A stretch of DNA of 64,000 nucleotides from Siphonodentalium dalli (taxonomy: Eukaryota > Mollusca > Scaphopoda > Gadilida > Siphonodentaliidae): contig CP136065.1 of NCBI GenBank assembly GCA_032622095.1, positions 35,994,732 to 36,058,731 on the forward strand. The letters run 5' to 3'. Each line of letters begins with the position of its first letter. Within the stretch, counting starts at the first letter, position 1. This document shows positions 21,430 to 32,219 of this stretch, one piece after another. Position numbers and translations under genes: made by a program. The notes beneath the pieces were generated by a model. That model did not search any database and was not told where the DNA came from. It was given only the letters and a program-made list of their open reading frames with translations.

Positions 21430-22920
21430 TGCTCTAGCTACGCCCGTGGTTTCTATCAACAAAAATATTTCTTATTTTCTCGGATGGCTCTATTATAGTA
21501 AATTGGCTGACTATAAACCCTAATGTGGATCTGGAAATTTTCGCCGACAATGTCATAAATTTTGCAATGCATCCTGATGGGGTGATAAATCCTATCTTCA
21601 AAGGGTTCGGAGACCCTAATTTACCCGAATCATATATAGAGGAATCACCCTTCTAAGTTGTTTTGCTAAACAGTTATTAATAATCGAATATCGTAATTTG
21701 CGGAAGACAATGACTTGATAACATTCAAACAGGTTTTCGTAAGGGTGACTCAACAATAGATGATATATTCTACATGCTCTGATAAACGTATACCGGCAGA
21801 GCGGACGAAATTTATATTGACTTCCGCAAAGCATTTGATATACACTGTATGGAGAGATGCTCTATGGATGAAACTTATGCAAGCAAATATATACACGGTA
21901 AGACACTATACATGTAATACGAAGCAGATACGACAATATCAAATTATGTGTGGAAAATAATAATTAGCTATCAGACTTGTTTATCAGCCAGATAGGATTG
22001 TGTCAGGGTACGTTCATACACTGGCAAGTTTGCACGGTATGGTTTGCAGGCATTGCGTCGTAGAAAACCATATGATGCCAGAAGATGAACAGAAACATGC
22101 ATATAAAATGCACCTGTACCACAATAAAATCCCTGTAGTTCCATCTGTAGCGATGATACCGGAATTTGCCTGTAAATAGCATGCAATTATCTCGCAAGAA
22201 TCAATCATACAGGTATTCGAAGGTAATTGACAGTAGCACCGTTGCAAGTGGAATTACAGAAATCTTACTTCTCTTGTCGTTCCCTTTGGTAAATATGCAT
22301 GTTATATGCATGTTTCATTTCATATTCTGGCACCATGTGGTTTTTTATTACGAAATTCCTGAAATAATACAAAACTTGCCAGCGCATGAACGTATCCTCA
22401 AGGTGGACTAATGTTATGTTCTTTGCTTGGGAACGATATATACAAAGATTCTGAGCGACTGCGCAATCTCAAACTTGAAATATTTTTTTGAGAAATATTT
22501 TGAACAAATATATTGGCTGTTTTATAAACATATTGTGTAAATTTGCGTTTATTATACGCAGACGATACCGTGATCCTCTCAGACTCAGAGGACCATATGT
22601 GTATCGTGCACTTTTATCATTCGCAGATTATGCCGGGGTATGAAATCGCCAAGCTAATACAAAGCAAACGAAAATGTTAATGTTAATGACAAATTGTCAA
22701 AGAACTTACCAATGTTCACATATCGGGGTCGTGAAATACAAATTCTACAGGAGTTTAAGTACCTTGGTGTTAAATTCTTTTACAATGGTAGATTTTGTCA
22801 GTTGATTGAGCAGACTCAGAATACAACAACGAGAGCCATGTACGACTTTTTGAATAGAGCACGAAAGCTGCATCTAGATATTATGTTTAAATTCCGATCA
22901 TTCCGATTTCTCTAGTCAAA
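21430..22920 (+). pseudogene. Dead LINE reverse transcriptase, interrupted by a MITE
   Basis: Fragments in several frames read as a non-LTR reverse transcriptase in order: a segment with QTGFRKGDSTIDDIF (near 21735), YIDFRKAFDI (near 21815), YADDTVILSDSED (near 22553-22592) and the region after the polymerase core in the open frame 22694-22915, with EFKYLGVKFFYNGRF and ARKLHLDI. Stops and frameshifts abound. The MITE at 22006-22398 lies inside it. The family cannot be assigned safely. Its first part is also present in duplication copy B. Confidence 0.8.
22006..22398. mobile_element. Palindromic MITE, family D, intact copy
   Basis: The ends GGGTACGTTCATACACTGGC and GCCAGCGCATGAACGTATCC are inverted. 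Inner pairs are AAAACCATATGATGCCAG / CTGGCACCATGTGGTTTT and GAACAGAAACATGCATATA / TATGCATGTTTCATTTC. The element is about 390 bases with no coding capacity and interrupts a LINE remnant. Related copies lie at 18031-18915 and 18916-19276 and, as fragments, near 14960 and 54060. Confidence 0.85.
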
Positions 22921-23279
22921 GAAACGCTGCCCTATAAGTAAATATGGAAAGCGCATGGCAGAATCAGTCACTGTTGAGCACGGCAGATATCAATGTGAAA
23001 TTAATAGAACACACCAGTTGGGGTGTACCTAAAATGCTGATCAGGAATTTCTCGATTTCAGATTAACTCAATTATAACGACGATCGTGGGTTGTGCAAAT
23101 GACACGTAATAACAACAATAACTAGAGGTCAGATTCCATGGAATCAGATATACTTCCATGGTATTCCATCCCACCCCATGTGAGTGTTATGCGTATATGT
23201 GTGTTCCTCTTCGTGCGAATGCATATGGGTGCCTTACGATCCGATGGTTCACTTGCATTGACATTTCTAAATTTAATAT

Positions 23280-23690
23280 ATATTTTGGTACTTCTGTCTG
23301 TCTGTTTGTTTGTCTGTCAGCTACGGCCGGGAAAACTGCTGGATGGATTTTGACGAAATCTGATAAATGTGGGTACTTTTGTCCAGGAAGTGATTTGGAC
23401 GGGTCGAATCGTGACCCCCGACATGACATTGGTCTTCAAAAAGGTCAATCGAAGGTCAAATCGGGTAAAACAGACGTATTTCCACGAAATTCGATAGCTA
23501 GGGTAACTTTTGTCCGGGGAGTCTTTTGGGCGGGTCAAGTCGTGACCCCGACCTGACATTGACCTTCGAAATGATCAGTTCAAGGTCAAATCTGGTAATA
23601 CGAACGGATTTCGACGAAATTTGATACCTAGGAAAACTTTTGTCCGGGGAGTGTTTTGGACAGGTCAAATCGTGACAATAGGTTAATTTG
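23280..23690. repeat. Dispersed repeat with ~130-bp internal units, copy 2
   Basis: Same family as 3890-4645: CTGTCTGTTTGTTTGTCTGT followed by units near 23350, 23480 and 23606 with TTTTGTCC.GG.AGT and GACGGGTC.AATCGTGACC. Confidence 0.85.
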
Positions 23691-24490
23691 ACAGTAGAGC
23701 GGACATACCTATATAGTATATCGGTGAGCATATTCATGCATTTGCCTTGCTTCTTGATAAGTCAGTTTGAATTTGCGTCATGAATAGAGGGTTTTTAATT
23801 TGAGTAATATATATCACCCGTTACAACGTTATACGCTTAAAGGGTTAAACCGTTCAATATAAATTATTAAGAAGTGTACTAATCTTGCGTTTAGATACTA
23901 CTTATCACATCCACTCAACGAAAAGTTTTTATCTCAATATACGATTTTCGGAGTAATTTTCCCCATTTGATCTTCGGTGGAATTTTCCAAATCTGAACCC
24001 ACCCGACACAAACACTCCCTTGAGCAGGTTGCGTTTATAGTAGAGAGGTCAAATTTTGGAGGCATACCTACAGTATACCGGCTTAGGTACCACCGCATTA
24101 AACTCGCTCCTAGATTAGCCCGTTTGGATTTGGGGCTAAAAATCGGCTAGTGATAGACTACAGAAGGCTACATATTTATGATATATAGCGTTGTCACGAG
24201 TAAACCGTTCCATCTAAAAATTAGAAAATCGCCCTCTGGATGCGCGTGAACACTAGCCATCAGATGTACACGTCTAAAAAAATTATCTCGATGTTTGAAT
24301 TTTCCCCCCTTTGCAATTTTCGTGGAATTTTCCTCATGTCTCAACCCACACTGACACGCATTCTCCGTTGGGCATGTTACATTTATAGTATAGCCGTCAA
24401 ACTTCTGTGACGTACATAAAGTATGTCAACGTACATGCTACCACATTATCTTGCTCTTTAACAAGCCGGTTTGGATTTGGCGGGAAAAGT
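23690..24490. repeat. ~350-bp degenerate tandem repeat, about three units
   Basis: Similar blocks near 23690-23790, 24020-24150 and 24370-24490 share TTATAGTA.AG..GTCAAA, a GTA.CA.C.ACAT pattern, and GGTTTGGATTTGG near their ends (24123, 24467). Between them lie related blocks with TTTCCCC and GTGGAATTTTCC (near 23960-23990 and 24300-24330). Identity is modest. No gene is seen. Confidence 0.55.
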
Positions 24491-25711
24491 AGTTGCAATA
24501 ATTCCGTACACCGTAACGCGGAAAGTACTGGGTAAAAACATTTTTAAGCGGTATATTCGAGTCCGAATCTCTCGTCCAATTCGGAATATGCAATAACAAA
24601 TTTTGAGCTGTGTACTTATAAAAAAAAAAAAAAAACCTTGGTTTATTCATCCTGGTGTATAGTGTGTCCATTTTTATGACCAACTTCACTCATGGAATGC
24701 GCATACCTTAATAGACTACTTTCGTTAAGAATTTTTTTTTTTTCGAAACATATGCCCCTACCCCAATGTATAAATATATGACCGACCCTGTCCAGTTTTT
24801 GTTTTCGCAATGAACTGACAACTACCAAGAGGACTGCGAAAACCGAATTCGGTTATCTACAATGATACAAAAGAACAGCTGAGTACAACCAATTTGAGGT
24901 TTGCCTATTTATGGGCGGTAACTCCTCAGGAAAAGCTCGGACACAAGTTTTGATGCCGTTGGTCTGTAGGGCATATCGAGTTGTGCATACGGTCCAATTT
25001 TCGATGCTCTGCTCCTTATAATTTCCGAGATAATACACTGACATGTTTTCGTATAAAGGGAGATAACTCTGCGAAGAAAGCGCGGACAATATTCGCCATG
25101 CGTCTAAGGCACAGAACTCATTAACCCCAACATAAGTACCAACTTTCGGTTCGATACTCCCCATATGTTCAGATATTAAGGCGTTGCAAAAGTGTCGAGT
25201 ATAATAATAATAATAATAATAGTGAAAAATATTTTTATTTTTTTATTTCATTCCGTGGCGAAGCGCTCTGGCGACATCGCGATACCTTCATTTTCAGTAT
25301 CCCTTAGATGCCTACGTTCCCTAGATATTTCACGGTCCTCCTCCAATTAGTTTCTGAGTATTTTCAATAAAACGGAAAACGGCCCCAATAGAAAAACAAT
25401 ATACTTCCTTGGTTACACCATGGAAGTATAATAATGACCAGTTTTATATAGCGATTAACCAATTACTTGCTCTAACACGCTTGGTACAATATTACTCCGA
25501 TACTCAGTATGACAACCTGACTGGTACTCTTTTAACGCATGAGTGATGCGAAGTCGACACAGTACGAGCGACCTTGCTCAAGGGTCCCAACTTGGCGCGT
25601 GTTTTGAAACAGCGTGCAATCCGACAATTGCATGCACGTCGCTCAAAGCGGCCAAGCCACTGCTATGTGGCTAATGATATTTTTCGAGCGTCGGTCGCCA
25701 AACCCCGAAAT
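24491..25711. other. Non-genic stretch with simple repeats
   Basis: Contains A-rich (24619-24633) and T-rich (24729-24740) tracts and an (ATA)n run at about 25200-25221. The open frame at 24853-25164 (minus) resembles nothing I know. This is the left flank of the Academ-like transposon. Confidence 0.4.
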
Positions 25712-26183
25712 TCACGGATGCGTGTTTTGGCGTATAAAGTTTTTTTCTCTGCGGATTTTGTTAATTCAGGCATCCGACATCAATATTTTTATCGGCTGGC
25801 CATCTGTCAGCCGTGAGCAATTTTTTTTATAGCGACCTAAAAAGTATACCCCTCCCCAATTTGTTCCCACAGTTACTTGGAATTTGTTGCAAATTCACAT
25901 GACTAATCTAGTAAAATGTATACAAATGTATATATTTTCATGAAGCTAAGCCATAATGACACTATTTCGGGCCAAAATTGAAACTCACCATCCAAGATGG
26001 CTACCAAAATGGCCACCGGAAGTTAAAATATGACATTTTTTCACAAATATCTTCTAGATCAGTTCATGCTGTTTGGAACTGGTTGAGTAATATGACTTTA
26101 TTTTGTATTCTGTATATTAACTGATCATTGGATCAATTAAATATGCAATTATTGGGGTCCTACCCGCTTGTGATCCCTCAAAA
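25712..26183 (+). repeat. Left terminal inverted repeat of the Academ-like element
   Basis: Begins TCACGGATGCGTGTTTTGGC and ends with TGATCCCTCAAAA. The reverse complement of 31737-32219 aligns along its whole length with scattered substitutions and small indels, mostly in homopolymers. Confidence 0.9.
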
Positions 26184-26721
26184 ATTCGATTTTACAGAAC
26201 GCGGTATAAAATTTCACAAAAAATCACAACTCGGATTCTAGACATATTTCAACAAGAAATGAACAGAAGGTTGCAATTAAGTAAGGCATACCATTACCTA
26301 TTAATATTCCAACTCACTGGAACCCAAATTCTTACTTTGGCTCAAAATGGCCGCCAAAATATGGAAAATAGTAAACATTGCCCTAGGGTGTCTTGCAATC
26401 GCTCACAAGTTGCGGTTGATGTAAAAAAAATGACTATCATGATTTCTATACATTGAATACTAACAATCTTTAATTTCAAGTACCAACGACAATAATTGAA
26501 TCCAAAATGGCAGTCAAAATGTTGACAAAATGGGCGGAAAAAGTCGTTTGATATCATACTTAACACATCACTCAAACAGGAACTAAATTTTGACCGAAAT
26601 ATGTAGCATTAGATTGATGTCTTTCGTTTGCCGAAAATAAGTAGTACTGCAGTATTGCTACAAATTGCAGGCAGAGTTGTAGAAGAAATGTACATGAACA
26701 AGTAGCCCAATTACTGAAACC
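26184..26721. other. 3' non-coding part of the Academ-like element
   Basis: Lies between the left inverted repeat and the cysteine-rich coding segment. It contains repeated AAAATGG.CGCCAAAAT-like stretches (near 26345 and 26505) similar to a motif inside the inverted repeat, but no coding signal. Confidence 0.45.
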
Positions 26722-26990
26722 CTATACTGAACTACGTGTTGTGTCTGTATCTGCTTCGTTCAACTGAGCTGCTCTGCCATCTGTCCCCGAATGCGTCTGT
26801 TCATTACAACACTCAATTGTTGCATTACAAGCACAAAATATTGTGCATGCCAATCGAGAAGATCTACACCCGCACCTGTTAGTTTTGCAAGGCTGTGTTC
26901 TCGAACAGGAACACCGAACCAAGCGCAAAACCGTTTCGGGGGCAACCAGTACACCAGTTGGAAGAGTCACGGGTGATAAACATTTTTAAA
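26722..26990 (-). pseudogene. C-terminal CXC cysteine cluster of the Academ-like protein
   Basis: The translated segment runs VTLPTGVLVAPETVLRLVRC and then the cysteine series C-S-C-S-R-T-Q-P-C-K-T-N-R-C-G-C, followed by CTIFCACNATIECCNEQ, a tesmin/TSO1-like CXC spacing able to bind zinc. It lies downstream of the nuclease frame and is separated from it by a frame change at a C-homopolymer (27034-27043) and by an in-frame TAA just upstream of KCLSPVTLP. I read it as the natural C-terminus of the same protein, cut off in this copy or by homopolymer sequencing error. Confidence 0.6.
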
Positions 26991-26992
26991 TT

Positions 26993-28777
26993 TCATCCTT
27001 GATAAAACCAAAATGTGTAGCATCCAATTGTGGGGGGGGGGATGAGGTCTAAAGCGTGTTTCCAAATGCACACTTGGAAATGTGCGCGTTTGATGTTCTC
27101 TGTGAATGCTTCGGTGGTTGGAGATAGGCTACACAGACTAGGAACTGTGGTAGCGCCCTTCTTCCATATCTTCGATGTCCAAACACTAATTCGCGCTTCA
27201 GACATGGTGTTTTTGTCTTTGCAACCGTAGCATGAACACATGGATTGAGTAGCTTGGTTGAGTACCTCAGACCACGGGGCATTAACGTCACCAACGGAGG
27301 CTAGTGAGTTTTCACCGAATTTTAATACTTTTAACGTGCGACCTTTGCCAATTCCAAAACAGCATCCAACTGTGTCGCATCCAGAGATGCCATGAGCCGC
27401 AAGCAAGTCTGGGATAATACCTCTATGCTTATCAACAGTTGCTGCGATATCAACAACCGATTTTCCTTTTATGGGAGATTCCATGAAGATATTGCATGAC
27501 ACATTTTGGTCCAGATAGTAATGCAGAAGCAACGCGTATACACCAGTGTCATCTGCAAGAACTATGACATTGGCATGGTCAGGTGCAGTCTGAAGAGCTT
27601 GTTGTACAATAATGTTATCAGCTTCTTCGTGCTCATTTGCCATGTCATGCCTGTCAATAACGACACCCTTGTTTATTTCAAATGGAACAGCATTTTGGCC
27701 AGTTACAAACAACGCATGTTGCCAGGTGTTGTCAACAGCGAACTGTTTGTCACATCTAAATTCATTCACAATAATGTCAATCAACTGTTTGTTATTTTCA
27801 GTTACAGTCAGGACCAATTTCTGAGATGGTAGTGAGGACTTTGCAGTCAACGTAAATTTCCTGCAACAAGCCTCGCCACTTCTCTTAGCTCTAGTGGTAC
27901 ACTTAGTACTGAAGTCTTTGTACCTGTCAAATACAAGGAATGTGTCTCCAGATATGAGTCTCTGCTTCACTTGTTGCTGAAATTTCTTAACATAATATTT
28001 TACTGTTGGGGGACAGAATTTGCTGGGAGCAGGCCAATGTGGTATCCACAGTAGCGCACAACCATCTATTATTATGCAAGATGACGCATTTCTCTTTGAC
28101 GTCTTCACAGATGAAATCATAACTGCAGTTTGTGATTTCAGATCGGACTTAGATTTTGATATTCGCATATCACCGTTCTCATTGAAAAGAGTTGTCGGAA
28201 TTGGGGACAATTCATATGATAGTATGTCATTTATTCTAACGTCTCTAGAGCTAGCTTGAAGTCCCATTACCCGTGAGTAAATAAGATTGCTGTCAAAGGT
28301 TTTGTTGTCACCCAACTTGACTGACTTTTTCATAACTGCCATTGTTTCAACGAGCATTGATATCTTATCATAAAACCCACTCGGGAGTTTGTTCACAAAA
28401 TCATTCAATGTTTGCCGGCCAAGTGATAAGGTCATGTCCAAATTTACATTTTTGGTAGTATTCTGACCACTGACTACGTTTACTATTGCATCAGGGTGTT
28501 GTGTGGGGTATAGTGGGTGTATGACCGTTGCGAGTTTGTTCCTGATACCCTCACGATCTGCGTGATCAGCAGCAATTCGCGCCTTCATCTCCTCTTTGTG
28601 TTCAAGCAATGCCTGCGCCGTGACATCGGACTCTCTCCACTGAGCGACACCATTGATAAGTTGGCCGCAGCTATGGAGGCTTAAAGCCCACACTTTCAAG
28701 GTTTCTGGTTTCAATGTAATGCCTATAATGCCTGACTTACCATGGCCGTGACGCATGCATGTGGTTTCAATAAACAT
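26993..28777 (-). CDS. PIN/FEN1(XPG)-like nuclease part of the Academ-like protein
   Basis: An open 594-residue frame. The acidic residues of a PIN/FEN1-type active site appear in the expected order: IIIDGCALLW near 236-244, FDRYKD at 283-288, HEEADN at 383-388 and LADDTGVYALLL at 407-418. HGISGCDTVGCCFGIGKGRT at 462-481 follows, resembling the helix-turn-helix DNA-binding segment of FEN1/XPG enzymes. The N-terminal ~60 residues (FIETTCMRHGHGKSG onward) seem to continue the transposase frame 28723-31209, which overlaps by 55 bases in another register. The ATG at 28775-28777 may therefore not be a true start. Established: the FEN1/XPG fold cuts branched DNA. Inferred: the domain processes transposition intermediates. 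Confidence 0.65.
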   Translation of the reverse strand: MFIETTCMRHGHGKSGIIGITLKPETLKVWALSLHSCGQLINGVAQWRESDVTAQALLEHKEEMKARIAADHADREGIRNKLATVIHPLYPTQHPDAIVNVVSGQNTTKNVNLDMTLSLGRQTLNDFVNKLPSGFYDKISMLVETMAVMKKSVKLGDNKTFDSNLIYSRVMGLQASSRDVRINDILSYELSPIPTTLFNENGDMRISKSKSDLKSQTAVMISSVKTSKRNASSCIIIDGCALLWIPHWPAPSKFCPPTVKYYVKKFQQQVKQRLISGDTFLVFDRYKDFSTKCTTRAKRSGEACCRKFTLTAKSSLPSQKLVLTVTENNKQLIDIIVNEFRCDKQFAVDNTWQHALFVTGQNAVPFEINKGVVIDRHDMANEHEEADNIIVQQALQTAPDHANVIVLADDTGVYALLLHYYLDQNVSCNIFMESPIKGKSVVDIAATVDKHRGIIPDLLAAHGISGCDTVGCCFGIGKGRTLKVLKFGENSLASVGDVNAPWSEVLNQATQSMCSCYGCKDKNTMSEARISVWTSKIWKKGATTVPSLCSLSPTTEAFTENIKRAHFQVCIWKHALDLIPPPTIGCYTFWFYQG

Positions 28778-31209
28778 ATCGCTCTATATGCCGTCCCAAA
28801 CCCATCAACGTGCCTCATTACACGAGACCCTTTCAAAAAGTGTTGTAGAACTTCTGATGGTACTCTTTGCATCTCTCTCAAGTAGTATACGCCGTACCTA
28901 GCATAGTTCACGTGACCCGATGCAAAGAAATATGGCAACATTTGTTTCACCGCTACCAAGTGTAATGGCCAGTCGCCTTCACGCTCAGCTCCAATGTACA
29001 TCATCATGATAAAAACGGGCCTTATAAAGCAGTCCACACATGCCTTGCAAGTCTTGCTGCGTTCAGACAAGTCCTCTAATATCTCATTCAAATCTTCAGG
29101 ACAGACAACGTTCTCCCGAGCTAAGATGTCTCTCAGCAACTCTTCGGCCAACAATCGGAATGCACGTACGTTCATGGGAAACTTCTTGCCAGTCATCATC
29201 TTAGATACACCACCGAATACTGACTCAAGAATTTCTGATAACCCTGTATTGTCCATCAATGTGCCGACAGCACCGACGAAGCTCATAAGCATATGCATGC
29301 CTCCTAACCGGGGTATGATGGTTTTCAATTTATCCGGATCAGACCAAAGAACATTCAATGCCACTGTATACAGCTGTTGATCAGCTGTGAATAGCGTGAA
29401 CTTCTGCCCAGTCAACTTAGTTAGACGTAGTGCTTCTAACATGGCGGTGAAAATTGTTTCCGGATCAGCCGGGGGCATATCAATCAATGGTAGATATACC
29501 GCCTTCGTCGCCGGTTGTGGTGACTGGCCACTCTGGCGAGATAATCTGGTATTGTAACCGTTAAACTCCGGACAGTCAGCATGTTTTATGACGTCTTTCA
29601 GAAACCCAAAATCACTTTCCAATGCCCTTCGCTCTGCAATAGCCATGCGTGCCAAGACCTTGAGCTGAGGTACGTCATTTCGAATACATTGAGCGGGAAT
29701 GTCGGGCTTTTTAGATCCGTCAAACGTGGACGCTTCAACATTGTAATCAATGGGTTTAGACATATCATGCTTACTAACTCTCGGTATCATTGGGGGGATA
29801 GGTTCCGCTTTCGTGTTAGGCTGTGTCATCAAGACCGCCAATGAGTGTGTACTGAGCTTGCCATTCTGGGAAGATATATCAGCTTCAAAGTTATCGACTA
29901 CGAACTGTATCAACCCATCTTCCGAACTGGTGACTGTAGTTAGATTGTTACTCTTAGAGGCCAATACCGCTGCCGATTTTTTAAACCGCAACAGCTCATC
30001 GTATGTGCAAATGACACCGAAGTCATGCATTGATTTGACCAACTCCTTGGAATCGCGAAGCATTACTGCTAAACTTAATTGCAACGGTGTAGGCACCCCT
30101 TTGATTGCAGAAGTAATCATGTTACCTATCATCAGCGCCGGGAGAGTATTGTCAAGTTTTGGCGACAGGCGGCCAAGAAAGTCTAAGACAGTTTGACTTG
30201 TATACTCGAAAAGTTTATTTTTATCTAACCTGGGCTCATAATTGTTTCCATCGATTTCAATGTCTTCGACCTCCTTAGAAACTGCTGTTCGCAGAGTTTT
30301 CATGGCTGCGGGGACATCATCATCAATATCACTGACAATCCTCACGAGAGAACCTACTCGAGATCGCATTGCAACTATTGTCGCGATTGATGGTGAACTA
30401 AGAAGCAGAAATTCTTCGCCAAATAGCTCTGTTAATTTGGAGACAAGTAGTCTCCGTGACAAAAATCTTCCGCCATGTTGAACATACTTCTCATATAACT
30501 CAACAGAGCTCCAACTAAGAGAACTATTGCTTCTCATTAAATCTACCACAGCTTGAAGAGGCGGTTCGATATCAGGTAGTGCCATGGATATTGTGGCATA
30601 TTTTGTGGCTGCTTGTAACGCTCGTTCTCCCATGAATGACTGACGGCAATCGGAGTGATATCGAGCGTCTGCTGCGTGTAAGTCTCTTACGGCTCGACTT
30701 ATTCGGACCCGGACTTCGTCGGACCATTTGTCAGCACGTTCGTCGCACTTGCTGAGAATATCCTCTTTTGGAGTCATACCACCATGTGTAAGTTGGGTTT
30801 GTCGGAAGATGTATGCAGGCCTCCACCTAGAAGGATTTTTCTTATCTTTTTCCACTTTACATTTTAGCCCCCAAAACACACAATCTTTCATGATGCTACC
30901 GACGTATGAACGCCTGGTCATTTTCTTAGGTGCTGCGTTGTCAGGTTGTTCCACATTGGAACCGCGCTTTTGTTTGGCTTTTGCCACTGTTTTCGGGTGT
31001 ATGTACTTATCTATACACTCCCTATGAGCATCAAGTGAAGTATTGTTGTCGGCCTCGAATTTTGGGCGCAAATCAAGGTGAAGTCCGTCACCATATATCT
31101 CGCTGCTGGTAATGACCTTTTGAATTCTTGTGGCCAAAACCTTAACAAAGCGATTCCCGCTCGAATCAGAGCACTCATAAATATCTGCAAAGTAGCACCT
31201 CTGCGACAT
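28723..31209 (-). CDS. Transposase-like part of the Academ-like protein
   Basis: An open 828-residue frame starting at ATG 31207-31209. Residues 110-192 contain cysteines and a histidine in a zinc-binding style (C110, C117, then ARYHSDC at 182-188). The middle has sequence blocks suggesting an RNase-H-like catalytic core: FVVDNFEAD at 436-444, FTADQQLY at 607-614 and an acidic block AEREGDWPLH at 741-750. RLGGMHMLMSFVGAVGTLM lies at 634-652 and FFASGHVNYARYGVYYLREM at 761-780. The D-D-E assignment is inference. I recall similar uncharacterised multicopy proteins in invertebrate genomes with all these blocks in one chain, continuous with the nuclease. The frame ends in a stop shortly after overlapping the next frame. 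Confidence 0.65.
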   Translation of the reverse strand: MSQRCYFADIYECSDSSGNRFVKVLATRIQKVITSSEIYGDGLHLDLRPKFEADNNTSLDAHRECIDKYIHPKTVAKAKQKRGSNVEQPDNAAPKKMTRRSYVGSIMKDCVFWGLKCKVEKDKKNPSRWRPAYIFRQTQLTHGGMTPKEDILSKCDERADKWSDEVRVRISRAVRDLHAADARYHSDCRQSFMGERALQAATKYATISMALPDIEPPLQAVVDLMRSNSSLSWSSVELYEKYVQHGGRFLSRRLLVSKLTELFGEEFLLLSSPSIATIVAMRSRVGSLVRIVSDIDDDVPAAMKTLRTAVSKEVEDIEIDGNNYEPRLDKNKLFEYTSQTVLDFLGRLSPKLDNTLPALMIGNMITSAIKGVPTPLQLSLAVMLRDSKELVKSMHDFGVICTYDELLRFKKSAAVLASKSNNLTTVTSSEDGLIQFVVDNFEADISSQNGKLSTHSLAVLMTQPNTKAEPIPPMIPRVSKHDMSKPIDYNVEASTFDGSKKPDIPAQCIRNDVPQLKVLARMAIAERRALESDFGFLKDVIKHADCPEFNGYNTRLSRQSGQSPQPATKAVYLPLIDMPPADPETIFTAMLEALRLTKLTGQKFTLFTADQQLYTVALNVLWSDPDKLKTIIPRLGGMHMLMSFVGAVGTLMDNTGLSEILESVFGGVSKMMTGKKFPMNVRAFRLLAEELLRDILARENVVCPEDLNEILEDLSERSKTCKACVDCFIRPVFIMMMYIGAEREGDWPLHLVAVKQMLPYFFASGHVNYARYGVYYLREMQRVPSEVLQHFLKGSRVMRHVDGFGTAYRAICLLKPHACVTAMVSQAL

Positions 31210-31649
31210 ATCCAGAAAAGTTCCAGAAAAGCCTCAAGGAACAAAACTGAGGAACTTCACTCAGCGAATATCTTAAAACACGAAACAAGTTACTAAATCA
31301 ACAATAAGGCAAGAATGAGTCAAATCAAACTAAACGTGAATACACAATTGGTTTTCAAATATACTCTGCTACTCGCCGCCAGAATACTGATTAAAAACTT
31401 TGAATATCGATTACAAGTAAAAGCACGTGCTCGCCTGTTGAGTGATCAAATGCCACTGAACTGACTGTAATGACAGTTCGGAGCATGCAGTTAATAAAGA
31501 GCGTTCTTTTTAATCTGACTAAAATAGCTATACACATTAACGCTCTTTATTGTCAGATTTCAGGACGGTATGATGTCGAGTTCTAAAATCTAGAGTATAA
31601 TAGTGAATACTATAAGTGTATTAATGATAATATACCTTAATATTTCCAT
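31210..31649. other. 5' non-coding part of the Academ-like element
   Basis: Lies between the transposase start and the right inverted repeat on the minus-strand view. It contains a short inverted pair AATAAAGAGCGTT / AACGCTCTTTATT (about 31494-31551), a motif also seen in dispersed repeat C. The promoter of the element would be expected here. Confidence 0.4.
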
Positions 31650-31735
31650 GTTAGTCATGTGAATTTGCAACAAATTCTAAGTAACTGTGAATTTACGTCT
31701 GGGAACAAATTGGGGGGGGGGGGTATACTTTTATA
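31650..31735 (-). repeat. Extra partial copy of the inverted-repeat core
   Basis: ATGTGAATTTGCAACAAATTC, then AAGTAACTG, GGGAACAAATTGG, a G run and GTATACTTTT repeat the segment found again at about 32014-32090 in the right inverted repeat. It is a direct partial duplication just inside that repeat. Confidence 0.85.
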
Positions 31736-31736
31736 T

Positions 31737-32219
31737 ATTTTGAGGGATCACACACGGATAGGACCCCAATAATTGCACATTTAATTGCTCAAATGATCAG
31801 TTAATATACAAAATACAAAATAAAGTCATATTACTCAACCAGTTCAAAACAGCATGAACTGATCTAGAAGATATTTGTGAAAAAATGTCATATTTTCAAC
31901 TTCCGGCGGCCATTGTTGGTGGCCATCTTGGATGGTGAGTTTCAATTTTGGCCCAAAATAGTGTCATTATGACTTAGCTTCATGAAAATATATACATTTT
32001 ACCAGATTAGGTATGTGAATTTGCAACAAATTCCAAGTAACTGGTTTCACGTCTGGGAAAAAAATGGGGGGGGGGGGGGGGTATACTTTTTAGGGCGCTA
32101 TAAAAAAAATTGCTCAAGGCTGACAGATGGCCAGCCGATAAAATCTTGATGTCGGATACCTGAATTTACAAAATCCGCAGATAAAAAAAAACTTTATACG
32201 CCAAAAGACGCATCCGTGA
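31737..32219 (-). repeat. Right terminal inverted repeat of the Academ-like element
   Basis: Reverse complement of 25712-26183 with scattered differences. It contains a longer G homopolymer (about 32066-32081). The outer end, CATCCGTGA, lies about 20 bases from the start of the Penelope-associated block. Confidence 0.9.

Larger units (their letters stand above)
17978..21957. repeat. Segmental duplication, copy A
   Basis: Collinear with 60192-64000 in the same orientation, about 42 kb away, with only scattered substitutions by eye. Copy A has about 230 bases (18012-18245) that copy B lacks, and lacks 51 bases that copy B has inside the gene. It includes nested MITEs, the glycosyltransferase-like gene, a 26-bp minisatellite and the start of a dead LINE. 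Confidence 0.95.

Noticed and set aside
26993-31209. Reading the two large frames as two ordinary host genes
   Set aside because: The enclosing long inverted repeats and the overlap of frames favour one transposon-borne coding unit.
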